64,000 nucleotides of DNA from the NCBI RefSeq assembly GCF_026151205.1, contig NC_087078.1, positions 1,443,675-1,507,674 on the forward strand, in the 5' to 3' direction. The position numbers and the translations under genes are program-made. This DNA is from Bolinopsis microptera. Lineage: Eukaryota; Ctenophora; Tentaculata; Lobata; Bolinopsidae. Of the stretch, positions 1 through 9,927 are shown piece after piece. The notes beneath the pieces were generated by a model. The model worked only from the letters and a program-made list of their open reading frames with translations, was not told the DNA's origin and made no database searches. Numbering within the stretch: position 1 is the stretch's first letter; every line of letters begins with the position of its first letter.

Positions 1-44
1 AACCTATTCTTTTTCTTTGTAGTATGAACAATGTTTAATTTCAG

Positions 45-127
45 CAAATGGTGGAGAAAGGAAACACTAAATTTAACGAAGTCTACGAGTGCAACGTGTC
101 TGAAAAAATAGTTCCAGATTCAACCAG
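45..127 (+). CDS. Internal exon of a probable ArfGAP-domain gene (partial)
   Basis: An 83-nt exon with a clean acceptor (TTTAATTTCAG before 45) and donor (CAG|GTTAGC at 128), open in phase 0 and ending in phase 2. It encodes QMVEKGNTKFNEVYECNV followed by SEKIVPDSTR. The pattern GNTK-x(3)-YE-x-N/V followed by a proline resembles the stretch after the zinc finger in SMAP/ADAP-type ArfGAP domains. Those proteins stimulate GTP hydrolysis on Arf GTPases at membranes. The zinc-finger exon would lie left of the window. A possible next exon starts at 262 (after TTACAG), is phase-compatible and reads RHKDKLEASYRNFKNI before a stop, but it is short. The family call rests on about 28 residues, so it is tentative. 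Confidence 0.42.
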
Positions 128-1107
128 GTTAGCTTATATTTGTCAGTTTTATATTTGTCAGTTTTCGTGGGTCGATCATTATTTGTATACGGAGGACGAA
201 ATGAGTCGAGTTAGAGGGAAGAGAAACCCTTGAAGCGAAGTTTTAGTTGCGGTGGTTACAGACACAAAGATAAGTTGGAGGCATCTTACAGAAATTTCAA
301 AAACATCTAAATTGCATCATGTGACCAGTATAATTGCTGTTTTTTAACATATTTTGATCCCAGACTCTCACAAAGTATAAGAACTGACCTTAACCTAAAT
401 TCCATATCTGCAACTGAACCTTATAAGGCTAGAGCACTTATCACGTAAACACGATTAAAATTGCTTTTGGGGATATAAACAAAGTATAGTGATACAAGGG
501 TTGCCTTCAGACCCTCGCAGAACATAACGACTGGATTGCTGACGGGATATTTTATGTGGCGCCTAAGATATTTCCCCAGAGCTACCCTATCCATTCGGTG
601 ATAGACAACAAATGAACAAATGTCTACCATTAATATATATATTTTGACTTGTGAATAGAAGGTTACTTACTTCAGATGTGGTTCTTAGGTGTGGATAGGC
701 TAATTAATTGGTTCCCTAATGTCAGCTTCTCTACTTTCCCACGGAGACGTATATGGTGGTCCGATCACCTGGTTATCCAAAGTCGGACAACCATTATAAA
801 ATTTAAACACGATTTTTGTTGAGCTTCTGTCCGAGACCATGATGATAAATCTAAGGCGCCAATATTAGTTTGAAAATGTATCAATAGAATTATCTGACAG
901 TATCCTCTGCTTAGCGTTGCAGATTTTAGGATTTGCAGTCCGTTGCTGCATATCGTACTTTTGCCTGGCAGAAACACGTGCGCAGCGCAAATAGAACCTC
1001 GCCAGAGAATGAACCATGGCGCAAAGCTGCGCATTGTTTTATTACTGTTTACGTAAGGCGCGATAATATATTTGTACAGTTTCAAGACATTGGTCACGCG
1101 GCGCGCG
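128..1107. other. No supported gene
   Basis: Apart from the possible short terminal exon noted at 262-312, I see no coding sequence, RNA gene or clear repeat here. The open frames are short and have no recognisable motif. Confidence 0.5.
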
Positions 1108-1779
1108 TATTCACGGTGGAAAATATTGACCATTTCGCAGATTTTAATCTTGCAACGATTATCGCGCGTTTATCGCATGCGAGACGATTATCGTTTGTGG
1201 TGCACGATTATCGCGGTACTTGACGATAAACGCGTGATTATCGCAGGATCGTCTTGTTATCGCACGATAATTGTGATGTCGTACTGTTATCGCACGATAA
1301 TTGTTATGTCGCACTGATATCGCACGATAATTGTGATTTCGTACTGTGATTGCACGATAATCGAGAAATTATCAAAAATAGCTTTTACTAAGTTACTACA
1401 GTTGACTTGATAATGTACATGGTATGAATTCTGATCTATTTGAATTAGAAAGATGGTGCATTTGGGTATTCATACTTTGTGATAACAGGAATATAATGAT
1501 CGCTGTAATGTAGATACAATAATTGGCACACCGCACCTAGCTACGCTACCGGCCTAACGTTTACTGATACCAGGTCTTAAATACCTATTAAAATTCTTTT
1601 TCTTCTATGGTGATATTTCATATGATGCATGTACCGTAAGCCTCATATATATTACGATTAACAGTGACACTCTAATTGGTGCGATAATCGGCAGTATAAC
1701 AGTAAACGCGCGTTTATCAATTTATCGTCGATTATTATTTTATGCACGAATAGAATCTACAAATTTTCCACCGTGTATT
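1108..1779. mobile_element. Foldback element of about 670 bp with CACGGTGGAAAAT ends
   Basis: The left end TATTCACGGTGGAAAAT (1108-1124) is matched in inverted form by ATTTTCCACCGTGTATTA at 1763-1780. The interior is rich in CGATTATCGCGCG-like words on both sides (about 1158-1203 and 1679-1740, inverted) and holds a short tandem array. No transposase frame is present, so this is a non-autonomous element. I could not define a target-site duplication. Confidence 0.6.
1255..1365. repeat. Degenerate tandem repeat, about 30-bp unit, about 4 copies
   Basis: The phrase TCGCACGATAATTGTGAT recurs about every 30 bp, separated by variants of GTCGTACTGTTA. It lies inside the foldback element. Confidence 0.75.
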
Positions 1780-2374
1780 ATATACCGGCCTTAGCTTAAG
1801 AACGAACGACAAATTTAGTCTACCATAAATTTAGTCAAACTTTTGACTAAAATTGTTGTAATAATTGTAATTATAAACCGAATTTAATAATGAGGTCTGA
1901 TCGTTATCTTCTTACAGCGTTCCTTACCTTAGTATTGCTGTTCCACTACTAAATAAACCAAATTTCATGTGACTAAATTTTTCGGCTACTGTTTGTCCAT
2001 GTTTGTCCACGTGACCGTTTGGTGTGCACGTGGGCCCATGGAAAATTTCTGATACATGTGTTCCGTTGTCTATACTTAGTTCACTATAAAGTATGACTTT
2101 ATATGCGAAATTGAAGGGAAAAAACTAGCTCAATAATGGAAAAAATCAAATAAATGGAAAATCAAATAAATGGAATGGAAAATGGTCTCGATAAGTCAAT
2201 TGTCAAACAAAAATTGCGCCCGTTGTTTCGTATTGGCTAAAGTAAAAAATTCGACTAAAATTGTTGTAGACTAAAAATTTGCGAAATTTGTGCCCAAAAT
2301 TATGGTAACCAAAGAAAGAGAGTGCAGCGGAGATTACCTCAAGAAAGAGAAGAGGGAATAAGCACATTTATGTC

Positions 2375-2941
2375 ATGAAAAGAAGACGAAGGAAGATGAA
2401 TGCTAGGATACGTGCATTACAGGAAATGAATCCTAGCTCGAGTTTAATCCCTAAACTGAAAACGGAGGTTTCACTGCTGTGTTACTCCATACAGGAAGGG
2501 ACCCTTGAGAAACTGAACAAAAAAGAACTTTGGGCAGTCGATGCAATAAAGAAGAACCCCAAATACTTCTTTTCGTATGCCAAGCGTCTCCAGAAGACCA
2601 GATCTACGATCCCGGTGTTGAGAGATGAGACCGGGGCATTAGTGGACGACCCCAGTATCAAGGCAGAGTTACTTCAGAAGCAGTACCAGAAGGTATTTAG
2701 TAACCCTATGAGTGCCGATATTGATGAATGTATGAAGAGCCAAGGATTACCTCAGGGACTGGATTCCGGATTCAACGAGCTAAGCTTCACAAGAAAAGAT
2801 ATCATTGAAGCATTAGGAGAACTGGATCCCTATTCGGCCGCACCTGACGGAGAGATTCCTGCTAGGATACTCACAGCCTGCAAAGAACAACTTGCAGACC
2901 CGCTAACACTCCTCTGGCAGGAATCGTTCAGCAGTGGGTGA
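2375..2941 (+). pseudogene. LINE fragment: linker and start of the reverse-transcriptase domain
   Basis: An open frame of 188 codons resembles the region between endonuclease and reverse transcriptase in non-LTR retrotransposons. It has a basic, helical start (MKRRRRKMNARIRALQEMN), then NPKYFFSYAKRLQKTRSTIP. After that comes the RT entry motif around PYSAAPDGEIPARIL, where the A-PDG-IP signature is visible at residues 155-167. The frame breaks at 2941, before any catalytic motif. No endonuclease is seen upstream, so this is an internal LINE scrap rather than a host gene. The family differs from the intact LINE at 48133. Confidence 0.75.
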
Positions 2942-2964
2942 ATTCGTTCGCAGCTCTACAAACC

Positions 2965-3090
2965 AAAATCATACTTTCGCACCGTTTTCACTACGAAAAT
3001 GTATTGTGTTTTTAGAATATAATAGACTTTTGCATTTCAACTGCGATAGTGAAGTCCCGGCGGTATGCACGGGTTACATTAGCATTAGTA
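2965..3090. repeat. Interspersed repeat copy A (GCATTTCAACTGCGATA core)
   Basis: The order CGCACCGTTTT, then GCATTTCAACTGCGATA, then GCACGGGTTACA recurs at about 13500-13590. The two copies are imperfect and in the same orientation. This is a dispersed repeat of unknown class. Confidence 0.6.
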
Positions 3091-3099
3091 TATATTATA

Positions 3100-3837
3100 A
3101 TATATATATTATATTTATAATATATGAGAAGGCCCGTGGTCACATAACAGGGAGGGAGCTAATAGTAATCTAATTTTTGAATATTTAATAGTCACTGACT
3201 ATTATAGTCAGTTTTTATCGCATCAAAGAATAGTAGAGCAAGAAATGTGAGCCTTAGACGCAGCATCGTCAATGTGATTAAAAGATTTTGAGCTACAAGA
3301 ACTAACTGAAAGTTGTGACCAACTCTGTGTATAAGACCAGTATGATTTGTTGGGTATAGGACACAAAAACCGGGTGGAAACAAAAACCGTCCTGCGATAT
3401 TCTGAAGATCAAGTTTGTCACATGAACATATATGCAGTGTTCAATTGGTCTTTAACACGTTACCAAATCTGCTGCTGAGTTGGCTGAGGCCTGAGATATT
3501 TAATGAAAATCTCTCAGCGGGTCTCTTCGTTACGCCACTGTGACCACTATACTCACATCACACATTTGAGTGATTTTTATCATGGCTAAAGTTACAAAGA
3601 AACATCTGGGCGGTCGTGCAAAAACAATTCTTTGAATTATAATATAGATACGTCGCGTACAGATACAATCTATAAATCTCTATATCAGGATGTATAATAT
3701 TGTCTGATCGGGCGTGCAGTTTCATGTTCTGTTGCTCTTTCGTAAGATAAGAATATGGGCTGGCATTTTGCCGATCAATCAGTAAATTTGCTAGAAGACG
3801 GTCAATCGACATTCAAGTCTCGAACCATTCGCTATTA
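3100..3837. other. No supported gene; short dispersed repeat at the end
   Basis: Around 3550-3600 the words ACACATTTGAGTGATT and ATCATGGCTAAAGTTACA recur in similar form at 5520-5562. They mark a short dispersed repeat. The rest holds no recognisable feature. Confidence 0.4.
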
Positions 3838-4162
3838 GGGGTCGTTCACATATTACGTAATCAATATTTTAGCAATTTTTTTTTGACTTTTTGCCTAGAA
3901 AACACTTTTCTCTACGTTTCATGCTACCCTGATCATGACATGATGAGCCGAAATCAATGTTTTTCAATTTCTAAATTTTATCACTATCAGAGTGAAATTG
4001 AGTGGAATTTGAATTAAAATATTGTCAAATTTTTATTATTCTAAAAGTAATTTTGATTACGTAATCCCCCCCCCCCCCCCCCCCCCCCCCGTAATCAACC
4101 GTAAGAATTTGGAACCCCCCCCCCCCCCCCCTCGGTTGATTACGTTATATGTGAACGACCCC
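3838..4162. mobile_element. MITE, PIF/Harbinger-like, 325 bp, TTA target duplication
   Basis: Inverted ends GGGGTCGTTCACATATTACG (3838) and its complement ending at 4162 are flanked by TTA on both sides. Two long C-tracts (about 4068-4090 and 4117-4131) lie inside, next to inverted GATTACG words. There is no coding capacity. A second, shorter copy of the same family lies at 9082-9218. The TTA target and short non-coding body fit PIF/Harbinger-derived MITEs; the superfamily is inferred. Confidence 0.85.
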
Positions 4163-5983
4163 TTACCTAAAATTTATACGGTTAATAATGCTAGGTCTCT
4201 AAAACCATGTATATTTTACTACAAAACAGTAAATTTAGTCATTTCAGAGAGGAACGGAGCGTGTTTATGAGGAAGAAATACATTTTAAAAGCTTATTACA
4301 GAGATAACCCTTCTGAAGACACATAAAGGTACAAGACACTCTATCGTAGTATGAAAGTATTCAATGTGATGAAAGGCTCGGTTCGATTAATGATTAAGGA
4401 AGATGATAATTTTATTTTGTTTTATTTTTAGTGTATTTGTGTTGATAAATAATAAGGATGTATCCTATGTTGATAGTGCTTAATGTTTTGTGAAAACTTT
4501 GAAAGTTATTTGGTATACAATAAATACTTTATTCCTTTATAGGGAGATTCTGTATAGATGCCAGCAAATCTCAAATAATTGGATATATTTGCAATGTTTA
4601 AATGTGATTGATGAAAGGTAAACTTTAAATGAAGGGTTTGCAGCTTACACCAAATCTGTCCAGCCCAAATGACTACACAGGAATTATACACAAGATGGCC
4701 ACTGAACTTCCTGTGAAGCCATTTGTGCTTGACGAAACTAAACCCTGTTTTTGTGTCTGGGTCCTTCATTGAATTTCAGTTAAAAAGCATGGATCTATAG
4801 TTTATAATTTCATTGTTGTATGTATTGTGTTAGATGGACTAATTTAATTATACATTATCTACTCGTTTTCCGTTCTACTCCAAAGGACCACTCCTATTGA
4901 AACTAGTTGTCGATGATATTGCCTTTACCTGGAACCCCTGAGTTAGTGTTTATATTTAAGATATGGCGGAGTGACAGACTGAGCGCCGTCCAGTAAATCT
5001 TGCCTATATATAAAACTACGAAATATATTCAGAGTTACTACGTGAGTACTTACTCGCTTAGCGGATGGTGTCTTTGGCGGAGGGGACAGATCACGCAAAA
5101 CTGTCAATAGGATAATAAACCAAAGAACTATTATCAATCACTCAATCAGCGCCCTTTATATTAAAAGTAAAACCAAATAGTCGTGTTCACCAGGAATATG
5201 AAATAGACACTCCGAACTAATCAAACAATTTTTTTTCCGAAAAATGATTTCAACCCAGGAAATGCAAAATTTTAAAATTGGATCCTGCGATATTATTTTT
5301 CAGCTAGTTAATTAGTTAATTAGTTAATTAGCTTGACGAGACAAAACTTTTAGTACCATTCATAGTATGTAAAAACTCTCAGAATAAAGTACAATAAATA
5401 ATTTTAACAAAATGTATACACATTTTGGTGGTCATCTTGAATCACGATGACCATGACTTGACTATAATAACCACAGGGCACACCTGGGCACAGCTCCCTA
5501 CCTATTATATATTTACTCACGGCACACATTTGTGTGATTGTTATCATGGCTAAAGTTACAACATCTGATAAAGTGAACACACACAATACTATTACTAAAA
5601 ACAACGTGCTTATGCTACCTAATAACTAACTGCAATTAGAATTTCAAAGTTGCACATTTTTTCGTCGCCTCGCGTAATCAAGCTGGTAACTTACTTTATA
5701 GAAATAGTTTACGTATCCTGGCATGACTGCATTCTTACTGATACTCCTTATACTATTATTTCGGTTTGCTAAATAACTAATAAGCCTAAGGATTCAATAT
5801 GTGTTTTTGATGCGAAACCCCACACGATTGAACAAAAATTCAAATGCGATTGTATGAAACTATGAAACAACTGTAAGTGTAAAAGCAGTAATCACTTTCA
5901 GTGGTAAATGCCATTTTATTCTATACATAATATAAATACCCATGTCCCATGTACCTGCAACAGTGCAACCTGGACATTTTGAC
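4163..5983. other. Intergenic; one dispersed-repeat copy near 4925-5000
   Basis: Around 4925-5000 the sequence ATGGCGGAGTGACAGACTGA and its neighbours match the repeat that forms the foldback at 7560-7742. A short run of TTAGTTAA units sits near 5305-5330. I see no gene. Confidence 0.45.
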
Positions 5984-6776
5984 TTTTATAATACCTTCCG
6001 GGAATTATATCCACTAAAAGTCTCGGACACTGAGAGCTGATAATTTGCCGATATATCCCGCAAGGGAAGCCAAGGTATTATCAGCATAGACCTCAGACTG
6101 GCTGGCGGCAAGTTGTAAAACAAATAACACTGGCGTTCTATATATTAGACACTATATTGTATCATGCGCACGTATCGGATTACACCCCTTCCAATTCGGA
6201 ACCGGAAAATATTATAATACATAATACCTCCGGTTCTTCGGGCCGCAAATTCCCTCCAGCAAGCTGTCGGGAATTATCAAGCGGAGCCCGAAGAGCCGAA
6301 GGCATTATTATATTATAATACCTTCCGGGAATTATATCCACTAAAAGTCTCCGACACTGAGAGCTGATAATTTGCCGATATATCCCGCAAGGGAAGCCAA
6401 GGTATTATCAGCATAGACCTCAGACTGGCTGGCGGCAAGTTGTAAAATATAATAATGCCTTCGGCTCTTCGGGTTCCGCTTGATAATTCCCGACAGCTTG
6501 CTGGAGGGAATTTGCGGCCCGAAGAACCGGAGGTATTATGTATTATAATATTTTCCGGTTCCGATTAGGAAGGGGTGTAATCCGATACGTGCGCATGATA
6601 CAATATAGTGTCTAATATATAGAACGCCAGTGTTATTTGTTTTACAACTTGCCGCCAGCCAGTCTGAGGTCTATGCTGATAATACTTTCGCTTCCCTTGC
6701 GGGATATATCGGCAAATTATCAGCTCTCAGTGTCCGAGACTTTTAGTGGATATAATTCCCGGAAGGTATTATAAAA
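5984..6776. mobile_element. Large foldback with a copied arm end in its centre
   Basis: Two arms of about 330 bp (5984-6316 and about 6447-6776) are near-perfect inverted complements, both ending in TTTTATAATACCTTCCGGG read inward. The spacer of about 130 bp (6317-6446) is not unique. It repeats the outermost 130 bp of the left arm, from CCTTCCGGGAATTATATCC to GGCGGCAAGTTGTAAAA. The arms contain inverted CTCCAGCAAGCTGTCGGGAA words, and one further partial copy follows at about 6787-6820. No protein is encoded. Confidence 0.85.
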
Positions 6777-7239
6777 TATCATGCCCGCGCGTTCCCTCCA
6801 GCAAGCTGTCGGGAATTATCGCGCTCAGCACTCAGTGGCGGAGATATTAATATTATAGTATTATAGCGGCAATGTGTTTCGATCACCAGTTCAGCTTTTC
6901 ATTTTAGATTACCGGTACCCCAAGAAAGCGTGCCTCCGTCGACCGTTATGCGGCCTATTTTAGTTCCCGCAATGTTCATATTGCGACGTCCATTTTGGGG
7001 TAATTTATCCGTTGGTTACTGAACACCTGAAGTTGAACACCATGTAGTGAGTTTTCTTTAGGTTAATTAGTATAGGGGTACAGGCCATTGCTGTCAACCC
7101 ATTTTATTTTTATAACTATAAGGAGGAATGTGATTTGTGGTACTGGTAGCTTGGATTGCACTTACCTGGGGACCTCAGGCTATCATGTTCATAAATAGAG
7201 ATTCGGCGTAATGACAGGCTGAGCGCGGCCCAGTAACGA
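6777..7239. other. Intergenic; single copy of the GGCGGAATGACAGG repeat
   Basis: A copy of the dispersed repeat covers about 7150-7228 (CCTGGGGACCTCAGGCTAT, then GTAATGACAGGCTGAGCG). It directly abuts the LINE relic that follows. I see nothing else. Confidence 0.5.
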
Positions 7240-8125
7240 TTTCACTTTTTCTTCCGTATTCCCTCTAAGTTAGAGAGTCTAACATGATAATATTTGCGTC
7301 GTCGGCATATAATATGAACTTATCTAAGTTGGATATATTAGGAAGATCATACTTGATGTATATGACAAATTAAATGCAGTATAACTATAAAGGGACCAAG
7401 AATCGAGCCCTTTAAGGAATCACCCCGTATTACTATTAAATCACCCTAGGGGCTAGGGCTCGAGCTGAGTCAGTTAATAACGAACTATTGGCGCGGTCGC
7501 TCAAATAAGATTCGAGCCATTTTTGTGCAAGGCGCCAAGGCCTCTTACTATAGGAGTTTACCTGAGGTTACTGGGCCGCGCTCAGCCTGTCATTCCGCCA
7601 AATCTTTATTGTTAATGAACATAATAGCCTGGGGTCCTCAGGTAAACCTGAGGACCCCAGGCTATTAATATTATATTTATGTTCAAATATGTTCATAATC
7701 AATAGAGATTTGGCGGAATGACAGGCTGAGCGCCGCCCAGTAAGTATAAGTATGAAGTAGGACTAGGAGTATGGATCAGTAGCACAGCGATTTGTTTACT
7801 GTGAAGTGATTGAAGTATGGTATTGGTATTTTAGGCGTTTAGTAGGACATGTTCACATGACATTCCGGGTCTAAAACCATATTGACTTTTAAAAATTAAG
7901 CCATTTGAGTCTAAGAAACCAAGGATCCTGGATCCTGGAATGCATAATTTTTTCGTAGATCTTGGAGAAGGAGCTCAGTATTGATATGGGCCTATAGTTC
8001 GTAACGTCAGTTTTCAGGCCTCCTTTGTGGACTGGTATTACACGGGCAGTCTTGAGAGAGCTTGGGAATACTCCGTGTTGGAAGGAGGAGTTTATTATCT
8101 CAGCGACCGCGCCAGTAAAGTTAAG
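7240..8125 (-). pseudogene. Decayed LINE reverse transcriptase, interrupted by a foldback
   Basis: Reading the minus strand from 8125 gives NSSFQHGVFPSSLKTARVIP, then a VHKGG and NYRPIS motif, then QYGFRPGMSCEHVLLNA, KWLESYLSDR, GSILGP and finally a YADDAN-like motif near 7300. These are RT motifs in the right order. They match, motif for motif, the intact LINE at 48133-51618, so this is an old copy of the same or a closely related family. Frameshifts and stops break it throughout. A foldback (7560-7742) is inserted between the GFRP and KWLESYL parts. Confidence 0.85.
7560..7742. mobile_element. Foldback insertion with a 20-bp perfect central palindrome
   Basis: The centre is a perfect pair of 20-bp arms (7623-7642 and 7647-7666) around the spacer TAAA. 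Outer arms GGCGGAATGACAGGCTGAGC (right) and its complement (left) extend the symmetry to about 90 bp each side. Single, unpaired copies of one arm lie at about 4925-5000 and 7150-7228. The element sits inside the LINE relic. Confidence 0.8.
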
Positions 8126-8248
8126 TTTAACTATACTATATATTATTAAACAATATTGTGCCTTTTAAACATAAATGTTATACGAAATATTTGTTTAACA
8201 GGAGCTTTTAAATAACATGTGTAAATCTTCTTCAGTGCAGTGAGACTA

Positions 8249-8395
8249 TCACCTGCTACACAGACGGGTCAGGTACTGACTCCGGAAGTGGGACTGGTTA
8301 TCACCACTGACAACAACAAGACCACTCTAGACGAAAATTCTTCAAATATTCCAGCACATTGTACTGTTTATCAGACAGAACTCACCGCTATCTGA
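8249..8395 (+). pseudogene. RNase H-domain remnant of a LINE
   Basis: The plus strand reads ITCYTDGSGTDSGSGTGY, a stop, and then in a shifted frame LDENSSNIPAHCTVYQTELT. The Y-T-D-G-S start and the VYQTEL element are the first catalytic motifs of ribonuclease H as carried by some LINEs. Only these motifs survive, with an early stop and a frameshift. Confidence 0.7.
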
Positions 8396-9081
8396 GAGAC
8401 TTTAATACGAAAAGTGATACAGTATATTGCACTGATGGCGAAAGTTAGTTTCGTGTGGTTATCGGTTACAATTCATATCACTAAAAACATAAAAACATAT
8501 CTTCTGCATCATCAAACACATTTTTGCCTAATAAACTATAAAAAGCACCGGAAATAAGTGTCAAATACTTGCAATCTGATTAAAAAGCAAACTTAAACCA
8601 ACATTCGTGTGATATGAATTCAATGAAAAAGGTCACTGATACCTTAATACCCTCTGAAGATTTTATAAGTTTGTTTAAATATTGTCTTTACCGTGACAAT
8701 TGCTTTAAGATTTAAATCTTGTAACGAAAATAATCAGAATACTGCTGATATTACGAATACAACGACTGTTTTTTGTTTAATTCAAAAACGAGAAGGTAAA
8801 TTGTTTGTATTTTGTAATAAACCATTCGTATTTTTTTTAAATAAGGCCTGAAATAGTAAATAGAAATTCGTAAAAATATTGATTGTTGATTTAAAACTCG
8901 GTAAAGTCTGTCTTTACCTTTCAGCTCAATATCAAAACAGACTTCACAGATCGAAGTTTTATTATCTGGCAAAAAAATATCACTGCTAATATCTCTAATC
9001 TAATAATGTGTGTAACGTTAAATTATCCCACGATCTACCAAACTATTTTGCGGATTCCAGAGAAGACCCGATTTCTGCTTA
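8396..9081. other. No supported gene
   Basis: AT-rich intergenic sequence with no recognisable frame, RNA or repeat. Confidence 0.4.
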
Positions 9082-9218
9082 GGGGTCGTTCACATATTAC
9101 GTTATCGCTTTTTAGGAAATTGTTACCCCCCCCCCCCCTCCGTAATCAGTTTTACACACTAGCAATCATTTGGAACCCCCTCCCCCCTCCGCTGATTACG
9201 TAATATGTGAACGACCCC
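9082..9218. mobile_element. MITE, second copy of the GGGGTCGTTCACATATTACG family
   Basis: This 137-bp element has the same inverted ends as 3838-4162 and the same TTA flanks (9079-9081 and 9219-9221). Two C-tracts (9126-9139 and about 9176-9187) lie at the matching internal positions. Confidence 0.85.
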
Positions 9219-9798
9219 TTACCGAACTGCAAACTTGTTGAAAACAATTCCAAACTTGGCCCTCTTTATATAAACAGCGAGTAACAAACTAAAAACAGAA
9301 CAGCAAGTTACTTAATTTACATGACTGTCACCATTTGTATGAGTTACTGTATCTGAGCACGTCAAAAGTCTTTTTAGGTTCTATAAAGTGTGAACCTCAC
9401 AGCTCTTTCAAATATTGCCTAAAACTTCAAGTCAAAACTTAATCCTACATCACAAGGAAAATATAAGCAACACATTATCTAATATCTACACAACTGTCCT
9501 CTAATTTTACAAAGGTAACAAAATATCAAAGTTCTTTATAGTTTAAAGACTACATCCGCGAAATATATAATTGCATCTGAAAAATTAAAACCTAATAATC
9601 AACCGTCTGTAGCGATCTAAAACTTAAAGCTTGGAATATCAGCTCTGAGAAGTGGGTCCTGCCACTAACAATTACTTGAGGTCACATGATTCACTGCTTG
9701 TTGAACTCTTATAAGTTGAGATGCGAATAAAAACTATGCACGTGCAAACAAATTCCCGATGTGCGAGTCAACACGTTGCACGTGCAAACAAATCCATG

Positions 9799-9927
9799 TT
9801 AATCGTAGTAGTTCTCCCCCCGGTCCTCGTCGTAGTCCGAACACATGGTGTCCTCCATATGGACGTCCGTAATCAAGTTGTTGTCCTCCACTCCTCCGAA
9901 TTTGTTGTAACCAAACATGTTCAGGAC
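9799..9927 (-). CDS. Exon 18: cytoplasmic tail and stop
   Basis: Acceptor TTTCCTCAAG, phase 0, 42 codons and TAA. The tail is acidic, ends RGENYYD, and carries YNKF and EDNNLI sorting-type motifs. Confidence 0.85.
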   Translation of the reverse strand, partial: VLNMFGYNKFGGVEDNNLITDVHMEDTMCSDYDEDRGENYYD

